Shown: one piece after another, positions 55,560-64,000 of the stretch | Layout of the letters: each line of letters begins with the position of its first letter | How positions within the stretch are numbered: the first letter of the stretch is position 1 | NCBI GenBank assembly: GCA_014529385.2 | Contig: CM043952.1 | Span: forward strand, 66,601,870-66,665,869 | Direction of reading: 5' to 3' | DNA: 64,000 nucleotides | Source of the DNA: Adiantum capillus-veneris | Lineage: Eukaryota > Streptophyta > Polypodiopsida > Polypodiales > Pteridaceae | The notes under the pieces: model-generated | Told to the model about the DNA's origin: nothing | Databases searched by the model: none | What the model saw: only the letters and a program-made list of their open reading frames with translations | Translations under genes and position numbers: made by a program

Positions 55560-56640
55560 TCGGGAATGAACTCTAGCTTTAAGAGAAAGCATTGGTCAAA
55601 AAATCAGGTAAAAACACTATCTCAAAAGCAATAAAAAATGGTATTTTTGGAATCTTAAGCACAACAGACCCCAAGCTAGAAATTTTCAGAACTAAATTTC
55701 GATAAAAATTGGCATAGTTATGGCCCCTAGAATTTTACAATGTGGATTGAAAAATTAAATAAATTACAAGGTTTTGGTAATAATTAATGTAAAAGACTTT
55801 TATCATAAGATCCCTAGATATTTATAGATAATTGCATATATTTTCAAGATTAATCATGAAAAGGGTCAGATAATAGCATAAAATTGATTTTGTATATCTT
55901 GGGGGCTATGTGGAGCAGTAATGAACTTACCAAGGCTGGCAGCAGGAGGCGCTTGTGGAGCTGTAAGGCTAGCTCTGCCTTGGGATGCAAGTTACTGCCA
56001 TTTCCAGCCTGTGAGTGCCCAAAAAACTATAAATAGCCCCCCCCCCCCTCTTCACAATTGAACCGAGACTTGGAGTCCTGGCCATTTCTCTCTCACCTAG
56101 GGAGAACTCTACTCAAAAATCACTAGAGAGCAAAAACTCTAGTTGACTATCCACGTAATTAGCTTAATCCCTTTTGAATTAGCAAAACTATGTTAACTTA
56201 CATATATTTTCTTAATTAATCTAATTGATTAAGAAGATTAAACTTATTTACACCCTAAATTACTCTCTTAATTCTTAATATTTTGCTGATTACTTAGATT
56301 AAGATTAGGGACATGAATTATTAAGCCATATTAGGGCTAAAATTAATCTTTTTGGTCATAAATTAAGGGTAGTTATACTAGCTAAACTTAGATTAGTACA
56401 AGATAATTATCAGAGCTGTATTAGATTGTCAAAATGTTAGGAAAATTATCTCTTAATTTTTTGATTAGGTTTTGTAAATAATTAGGTAGAAATTAGTTAT
56501 TTTTAGTAAAAAAACTAGTGGGAAAATATTTAATTAGATAAAAAATTCTTAAGTTAATTATAACAGCTAGAAAATATTGTTAGGAACATGGGGTAAACTT
56601 GTCATCAATAGATAATTAATCTAAGTATTTAGTTAAGCTA
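55560..56640. other. AT-rich stretch with a C run, no gene recognised
   Basis: AT-rich, many TTAATTA-type words; a run of about 13 C lies near 56038-56050. The sequence around it (CTCTCTCACCTAGGGAGAAC) has an LTR-like feel, but no ends or repeats support that. Confidence 0.4.
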
Positions 56641-57100
56641 AAATTAATTACTTTAAGATATAAACTAAAGGGGGAAACTAGGAAAACATGTTAGATAATT
56701 GTGTGCTATTTATCAGAGTTATTTTACATGTTAAATAATTTGTGATAATTATCTTGAGGTTAGAAAAATAATACAGCTATTTATCTAGGTCAGATTATAC
56801 TAATTTTAGCTATAAATTAAAGGGGAAAATTAGAAAAACATGCTAGATAGTTATTTGCTATTTATCAAAGTTAGTTTACATATTAAGCAAGTGGTGATAA
56901 CTATCTTGAGGTTAGAAAAATAATACAGCTATTTATCTAGGTCAGATTAGACTAATTTTAGATATAAATTAAAGATGGAGATTGGTAGATCTTGTTAGAT
57001 GATTACATGCTATTTATCAGAGTTATAATACATGATAAAGAAGTCGTGATAAGTATTTCAAGGTTAGAAAATTAGTATAGATATTTATCTAAGTCAAATT
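56640..57100. repeat. AT-rich tandem repeat, three units of about 153 bp
   Basis: TGCTATTTATCA(G/A)AG recurs at about 56703, 56857 and 57009, and AGCTATTTATCTAGGTCAGA and TATAAATTAAAG recur with the same spacing. Units are about 80-90% alike by eye. Confidence 0.8.
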
Positions 57101-57497
57101 AAAATAAATAGACTTTGGGGTCAAAAGTTTGTAGAAAAATTACAGTAGGGGTAAACAAGTGATATAAATTAGAGGAAACAAAATCTTCAAGAGAAAGTAA
57201 ATAGAATAAATAAAAATCTCAAAATAAGCAGATTTCAAGCTTAAAATTTGACGGAGAAATTAGAAGAAAGATATAGAAAATTATAAGAATATTAGGAGAG
57301 CTTAGAAAACCCTTAGGAAACCTTTGAAAAAAATTATTATATCTATATAGACAAATAAGAAATTATTAGGTCAAGAATTTACGAATTAAGACCAGAAATT
57401 TAACTTTGATTGGGTTACGATTGAATACAAAGATTAAGTCTAGCTTTAGGATAATCTACCTAATGATTAGACGTCCTTTTTTTAAGGATAACAAGTT

Positions 57498-57658
57498 ATG
57501 GCACCCAAAAGGACCTGAGAAAATCCTACATCTGCTAATGACGTAACTCCAAAACAAACTAGAGCATCGCACGACGAAGAATCTGGGCCTAGTAGTAGGC
57601 CTACGGATGAGAGTCTTCACGCGCCAGCGCAGCAGCAGATGGCCGATCAGTCCCAGGT
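57498..57658 (+). pseudogene. Gag-like N-terminal exon
   Basis: From ATGGCACCCAAAAGG the plus strand encodes a short basic start, then SANDVTPKQTRASHDEESGP and SLHAPAQQQMADQSQ, then GTGGGTTT, which could be a splice donor. Such proline/glutamine-rich starts are common in plant Ty3 gag proteins. It is a weak call with no neighbours to support it. Confidence 0.25.
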
Positions 57659-57669
57659 GGGTTTCCAAT

Positions 57670-58290
57670 ATTCAATTAAGTCTTTAAATAGTTTAAGTTC
57701 TTTTATAAGTTAACATTGCATACGTAAGGAGTGAGTAAGAATCAGAAAAGGAATCATTGGCCAAAAATGAAAGGTAACTTGCAAGAAACCAACGTGCATT
57801 GTTTGTAATTACGAAAGAATTGTTTGGGCTAAGACTGGTTGAATGACGAAAGATATGATTGATCATCCTTTAGACACCTTGTCTCAAGACACCTATGACT
57901 CCTTGGTATATTTTGATAAATAATGATGGCTTTCTAGAAAACAGATAAGTCGGTTACCCCCATGAACCATGAGTTTCTACTCCGTGTTATGTCTTGATGT
58001 TTCTACATAAGTTAGGATGCCGTTTTTTATCCTAGGGGAGCCGCCCGACTGTATGGATAACTGGTTTGGTTTATGGGCAGTTTGAACCTTGGGTGGGGGT
58101 TTATCCACCCCGGATTGTGAATAAGGAGTGGGTGCCGTTTTTTTACCCTTAGGTGGTCTTGAGACAAGAAGAGTACTGGTCATGGTTATTATGGACAACT
58201 AGTAAAACGGCACCGCCTACGGCGGCAGCATGGCCCCTCTTTCCCTCAAACCCCTTGCTGTTGACGAATTTCATAAAAATATATCAAGAA
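57670..58290. other. Non-coding stretch with a repeated GCCGTTTTTTA phrase
   Basis: GATGCCGTTTTTTATCCTAG (about 58016) and GGTGCCGTTTTTTTACCCTT (about 58131) are related phrases some 115 bp apart. No gene seen. Confidence 0.4.
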
Positions 58291-58292
58291 AA

Positions 58293-58294
<2 letters not shown>

Positions 58295-58350
<56 letters not shown>
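58295..58350. repeat. CT microsatellite
   Basis: About 56 bp of (CT)n. Confidence 0.95.
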
Positions 58351-58352
<2 letters not shown>

Positions 58353-58584
58353 GCGTGCGAAGTAAATTTGGATGCCACCCATCATTAGTTCTATCCATAC
58401 ATTCCCTCTCTCTCACTTGCTGATTGCGACTCTTTCTCTCACCCAATGCGGTCGTTAAAATTTGTCCCAGTCACCAAATGCTTCTAAGAGCGCCATCTGG
58501 CAAAGAGGCCGGAATCTCCCTCTCTATATCTCTTTTCTCCTATGTACCGCTCTATTTCTCATACTCACCCTCTCTCTCTTTGTA

Positions 58585-58586
58585 TA

Positions 58587-58669
<83 letters not shown>
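58585..58669. repeat. Compound TATC / CT / TA microsatellite
   Basis: (TATC)n to about 58626, (CT)n to 58643, (TA)n to 58669; it ends just before a short LTR. Confidence 0.95.
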
Positions 58670-58673
<4 letters not shown>

Positions 58674-58864
58674 TGTAAGGCCTAGGGAACTGAGACATAG
58701 GATCCTCCTCCCTATCGCCTTTTATATAGGCCTAGCTCCTAGCTCTTGCCCTAAGCAGATCCATAGTCCAGGATCCCCAGTCCACACTAGTCCAGTCGAG
58801 GCCCTTGGCCTAGGTCCCTGACTCCCTAGGTTGGGCCTTGCCCCGTAGGACCCTTGTCCTGACA
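58674..58864 (-). repeat. Short 191-bp LTR, 3' LTR of a Ty3-like element
   Basis: It starts TGTAAGGCCTAGGG and ends CCCTTGTCCTGACA. The sequence to its right, on the minus strand, reads TTTTCGAGGACAAAAACTC then AAGGGGGGAGTAA, a pol end (FEDKNS) and strong polypurine tract as in chromovirus-type Ty3 elements. A TATA-like TTTTATATAGG lies near 58720. No partner LTR is visible in the window. Confidence 0.6.
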
Positions 58865-61800
58865 TTACTCCCCCCTTAAGGAAGAGTTTTTGTCCTCGAA
58901 AACACAAGTAGTAATATCTTCTTAAGAATACTCATGTGTTCTTTATTGACATCCCATACGTGAGCTAGTTGTCTGTATGACCGATAATTGGTGCAGTGAG
59001 AAGGTTCAATGAAACCAAGAGCAACATCTTGATTTTCAACATTGTTGTCCTTTTGCAACTACTTGGGTCTAAATGGTAGCTCCATTTATAACTCACTTGA
59101 GTACTGTAAAGGAGTAACCACAACTAAGACTTTTCCAAAGGCATAACCAGTTTTCAGATATTCTGAAGGTACTGGAATAATGCAAGGAAACCTTGGTGTA
59201 ACTTTCCATGCAGTTGTGAGCCAGATTTCCTACTCGCGTGAGTATCTTGAAAAGTTCATAGATAGGGAGTGTCCTCCTGTTAAAATTCTGAATAGTTTGG
59301 AACACAATGAACTACATGTTCATCCTTAATGAAGGTTACTTGCCAACATACTTTGTCAGCACACCTGGTAAGTCCTTGACGTATGAAACTATTGAAACAA
59401 TCTCCAACCCCACCACAACAGGTGTTCAAAGTTGAAAACCGTACTTAAGCAAATTCTAGAATAGGAAGAAAATCATCTATTCAAAAATGCGTTGTGCTAA
59501 TGTATTCTCTTAGAAGATCCTTTAGAAAAAGAAATATTTTTAAGCTGCCCATCCAACACGAGGTGAATAGAAATAATAAGAGTGAGGTGTTGTTCCCCAA
59601 CCACTTATAAACAGTCTTTCCTGACTGTCGATAAACCAGGACTCAATCATTGAGTATCCATCCATATATTTTATATGGAGTGAAGACAACCAACTAGGTT
59701 GAAAGCAGGTGGACTGGAGTAACCTCCTAGAGTTTAGACCATCCAACCATAGACACCCATCCTGAGCCAATGCTTTGTATGGCAGGGTGTAAACTCCTAA
59801 TAAATCTGCAGGAGAGATTGCACAGGTAGTGCAAGAAGGTGCAGAGAGAATAAAGTCCATGAATTGGCATGCCGCTTCAAATAAATCAGTGTTAAACACT
59901 AGAGCCCATAACACCTAGTGGGCATGCATTTAACACAAATTTATCTAAACCGCAATTCCATGACGAGACTTTCCACGGTACGTAAGTGAAAGCCTTTCAA
60001 CAAGAGTTGGACCATAACAGAATGTGAAAGATCAGTCACACCTAGGTACCAACCATGAAAAATTCTCAATAACTTAGCATACTTGGCTATATGTAGAAAC
60101 GACCCTCCGTTAAGGTGGTTTCATAGCACTTGTCATCGCAACAAATCTGTACTGAGTACCCGACAATTTGTGGCCACTGAAATTGTTCCTGATACAGTGT
60201 GCTCCAAATGGTCTAATAAACGGATGCAACTAGTACATAGGGACTTCGTCACGACACATCATTAAGAATTAGGCACCAGTGTCCGTCCCAGAGACGCATA
60301 TTCACCACATGTGGAATATGTCTCAAATAAGGATGGCCGAAAAAGTGACATCCATCAAGTACAAGATGTACTTGTGTGTGGAGGAACTACAAAACAATCC
60401 ACGACAAGAGTGAGAGGGACCCTCATTATCTTTCTCCACACTGGCTAAACCGAACTCCTTGAGTTCCTAGACCATGTTGTATCCCATGTGACAACATGTG
60501 CCAAATTGAACCCTACAAGTAGGTTTGTAACAGCGTAAGACTGAAAGATAGATTGGACACTTGGCCCAAAATACTTTGTGCCGACATGTCCTTGGCATGG
60601 TTCTGTAACATTCAAGCGTACGTAGACGTCTTGAAAAACCAAGCAAAGCATACTAAAAATGGAATAACACCAAATCAATAGATGCGTACCTAGAGATTTG
60701 AATGTAATGTACACTTACCTGTATTCAAATGGAGAGGAGAACGTCCCCTACCTGAACAAGCAAATAGCATTGCACTTGGAACCCTGGGTGTTTCCTTTGC
60801 AATCCAAGCCCTTGGATTAGAATCTATGTAGTCAAACCCCTTGGTAAGACTCTTTGTAGAAACTGCTCAACTAGCAGGTAACGGTAACCAACATAGTCAA
60901 CCGTGTACAGAATGATTGGAATCAACTTGAGAAGTGTGTCCTTTCGCTACCGCGTTTGGTAGATTGCGAAATTATTTCCTTGAAAGTATAGCTGGGAGAT
61001 ATCAATTGTGATCCTCAATGCAGATCAAATTGTGATCCTTAATGCCTATGGGGTGATGTAACAATCACCCGCCGGGTCTTACCCCAAAATAGTATGTCCA
61101 TAGACACGTCGTAGTGCTATAGAGAGAGCAAGAAATCCACACAAGTGAACTGCCGAGCTCTTATGGACAGCCATGCTGGCTCAACTGATTGTTGCATCTA
61201 TACTCCGTGGTAGAGATCAGCTGATGTGATTTTAAGATTATCAGAAACTCAATTCAAGCATTGCACTAAAAACATGTAGTGCGTATGGAACACCCAGAAT
61301 ATCTGGAATGGCAAGACTCTTGCTTGGCCATTACATCAATGGGAACTCCATGGGATGGATTTGTTCAAGCTAGGGAACAATCTCCTGGTGTGACAATGGC
61401 TATTAGCTTGTGTGGCTTATAGTTCTTATGCCAGTAACAAATTAGTGTTCAATCGAGAAACTGATGAAGACAAATTGCAGTGGCATCTTGGCCATTTACT
61501 TACTGAGAGTTAGAGCACCTTGGCTCAAGTCTGCCGACTCACGAGCAAAACATGTATCAAAAACTTCTTAACAAGTTTTTATTATTCTTAGAGAGAAAAA
61601 AGAAAGAGAGATAAAAAGATCATGCTGGGCTGAGGAACTTTTCTTAAATTTCTAGAGTGTGTGCCCAATCTGTGTGCTCTGATGCCTCTTATGCCTGACT
61701 TGCAACTTATCCTGTAAGTATGGTACAAGTTGCTTGTATAAGGCTCTCAGTGAGAGACTCAAACAGAAAACACAAGCCACAACTTGACCCACTTACCATG

Positions 61801-63100
61801 TATGAGGTCGTGACTTTACAAAAATCACTTAATATGGCACGTTGCCTATGAAATAAGTTATAGATTTAAGTTCCATTTAGTGGTATTGCGCGTTGACAGC
61901 AACCAAAAATTTAAACAATCCAGAACTTAGCTTGTCCATGACAGAGTGTCTGGTGTGATAGCGGAAGCATAATTTTAGAAGCGATGAATTTATGCCACCA
62001 GGTTAGTATGCCTTGCATCCAGTTTAAGCCCCTGGAGAGAGTGATAGCCTCAAACGTGAGAGCCAAAACCATTAGTGCCTTGCACAGTCTCTAAACTGGT
62101 AGGGATTCTGTGAGCTGATATTCCCTGTTTGCTAGCTCCCCGAAGCCTTGGTTCATTTAAAATTGCCAAAGCACTTTGCTTTGCACAATGACAGTAATTG
62201 CCAAGTAAAGTGTAAACAGGGAAAAACAAGAAAAACTTATACTTGGCTAACCTGATCGTTGTTGCTGCAACCAGTTGTGTGGTATGTAATGAACTAACCT
62301 ACAATCATATTGCCAATTTTGTATGCTCATAGCATAGTCCAATTGAGGGAATCTTCGATGCAAGATGCCCAAATCGTAGTCAACAGGTATTGGGACCGAC
62401 GTACAAAGAGCATGGCAGCCGAGAATTGACCTTGTTAAGCAATTTCTATTGAAATTGGCTAGTGCCATGTGGCAAGCATCTTTGTCGGCTTGTGGAAGCA
62501 ATGACAAGAAGTCAGCCATGTCGAGCTCTATGCACCCTTGATGAAGTCAAACCACAGGTTGTGCCAATCTCCTTGATATTCCATGGGCAGCAAAAGTGAA
62601 CTCCTCTTTATCCTTGCAGCAGATCAGAACTGCAGGTACTCAAGTCATGCTTGAGTCATGTTGGCAAGTTAAGCATTGGTTCAAAACGATTGTCACAAGT
62701 CGTGATTGTGTTTGGAGTGCCTAAATTGCACGCACACCTGGTGCATGGAAATACTAGCATTCAATTCTCATACATTACTTTATGCATAGATACAACAATT
62801 AATTGTAGATCAAGTTATGCGGATAACAATGGAGTAGGAACATTGTAACGCTTCGACAAAGCGTACCTTAAATTGGTTGTCGATGCATGGAAAAGCTATT
62901 TGCAAATCCAGATTGATTGAAAACATCCGACCTAGATGTAGCACGATAATTTTTCAAGACATGACGTGCATGCCTGATCGTACTGATGATGGAGAACAAT
63001 CGTGCTTGTTATGTTTATGCGAATCAGAGAAGCACCTTGTGCTTTGGACAAGCCTTGCTTGTGGATGCATATACACGTTGTGAGCGCGATGGAAACACAC
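58865..63100 (-). mobile_element. Interior of the short-LTR element, no recognisable pol
   Basis: After the pol end and polypurine tract no reverse transcriptase, integrase or gag motif was found over 4.2 kb. Small minus-strand frames exist: 59093-59305, 59540-59914 (124 residues, with SWFIDSQERLFISGWGTTPH), 60445-60714 and 62247-62519 (starting MADFLSLLPQADKDACHMAL). None is recognised. It may be a heavily decayed Ty3 interior or a non-autonomous derivative; the right limit is uncertain. Confidence 0.3.
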
Positions 63101-64000
63101 AGAACGCCTCTATAACGACCCAACACACACTCTTGGAATGATACACACACACACACTATGGGGAACCACTCGGCTTACACAACCCTCCTGGCCAAGACAG
63201 GGAACACACCGATGGAGTGAGAGGAGAGAGACTATCCACTTGCCCACTCCACACAGACACACACACACACACACACACACACACCCAAAAAACTCAGCTC
63301 AAAAGAGGAGAACTTCTGATTTTTAGATACAAATGAGATTGGGCCAACACCAATGGGGCAAACAACTCACACAATATGGGTAAAAGATACCAGATACAAT
63401 CACAAATTGGAGCAGAAGCTTCGCTCATAGGAGAAACTTACACAGCCAAAACATCAGAAAAAGAGTGAGGAATTTGGCAAAATGGACAGTGCCATCGTGT
63501 CCGGAACGGCCCAAAACCCCACTCTACAATGTCAAAGTGCTCAAATCCGACCTCGGATGAGTAGTTTACGACCAAAACAAGCTCCAAAATGAGCAAAAAC
63601 ACAGTTGAGGCTGTTCCTCCTCTCTTATCCACGTTTTTTCTGGTCTTCTCTCTGTTTTTTCAGTTCCCACACTTAGCTTTATTACTTGAGCACCCTTGGC
63701 CTTTTAGTTGACCTCAAACGGACCCCGAACAGGCCAAAAACTGACCTCGCAGTGCATAGTTGTCACCTTTTTGCATCATCCACACACCTGGCACTCAAAT
63801 TTTTCCAATAATGCATCCTGCCACCATGTGTCATGGCCCCAAAAGATGGTGCTCATGATGACATTTTTGCATAATTAGCATAAGAAAACATCGACGTTGC
63901 GTCCATACTTATCCACGTGCAAGTATTGACCCCATTCGACCTCCCGACGCCACTAGATGCCATCTGACGCACCTGCTTACCTCATGTCGTTGGCCCGCGG
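63101..64000. other. Right end of window: CA repeats, otherwise nothing recognised
   Basis: (CA)n runs at about 63143-63157 and 63257-63284. The rest is moderate-complexity sequence with an LTR-like texture (CGGAACGGCCCAAAACCCC) but no visible ends, motifs or genes. Confidence 0.4.

Noticed and set aside
59540-59914. A 124-residue minus-strand frame as a host gene
   Set aside because: No recognised domain or supporting neighbours; it lies in the interior of a likely retroelement.
61057-61090. A possible LTR start (TGTAACAATCACCCGCCGGG) after a purine-rich stretch
   Set aside because: No second copy, no end and no nearby gene support an LTR here.
61668-61690. A primer-binding-site-like word, GCTCTGATGCC
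   Set aside because: Mismatched to the methionine tRNA type and not next to a TG...CA boundary.
1-64000. A new multi-gene functional system
   Set aside because: Almost all recognisable coding sequence belongs to transposable elements; no set of host genes with a shared role was seen.

Overview
The window reads as nuclear DNA of a land plant with a large, repeat-rich genome. It is a graveyard of transposable elements: Ty3/gypsy and Ty1/copia LTR elements nested in one another, LINE remnants, a divergent reverse-transcriptase element, a degenerate satellite and many GA/CT, CA and TATC microsatellites. A Ty3 element with two RNase H domains (the Tat group, known from plants) supports the plant call. 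The low density of host genes and the element mix would suit a fern, other seedless vascular plant or gymnosperm, but I cannot fix the species from sequence alone. No complete host gene, tRNA, rRNA or CRISPR array was seen.

Region 1 (1-21115) is a four-deep nest. A copia element D (+) holds a Ty3 element C (-); C's 3' LTR holds a second Ty3 element A (-, running off the left edge); A's pol holds a solo LTR of the E family (1693-4274, flanked by ATAC). The order of insertion is therefore D, then C, then A, then the solo LTR. Region 2 (21116-22951) holds 1.4 kb of unrecognised sequence, a CT microsatellite and a possible fragment of a host prolyl-oligopeptidase gene.

Region 3 (22952-35176) is element E, a Tat-like Ty3 element on the - strand. 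It has 2.6-kb LTRs, a clear primer-binding site and polypurine tract, long gag-protease and pol frames, and a second partial internal region beyond its right LTR (LTR-internal-LTR-internal). Its LTRs are nearly identical, so it is the youngest element here. It abuts the 5' end of another Ty3 element, F (35177-37124), which sits against a LINE fragment.

Region 4 (37125-43735) holds two LINE 3' fragments in opposite orientation separated by GA repeats, then a decayed element with an unusual reverse transcriptase, split by a solo LTR (H) of the A/B family. Region 5 (43736-54250) is a degenerate satellite of about 150 bp per unit, split by element B, a complete-length but broken Ty3 element with both LTRs and ACGG at both ends.

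Region 6 (54250-64000) has a fragment resembling a CACTA transposase-associated domain, an unidentified reading frame, AT-rich tandem repeats, a gag-like exon, and a 191-bp LTR with a strong polypurine tract followed by more than 4 kb with no recognisable pol. Nothing in the window forms a convincing new functional system; the points most worth a second look are the chimeric E/F junction, the duplicated small reading frames in E's leader, the divergent reverse transcriptase, and the non-gag reading frames in C.
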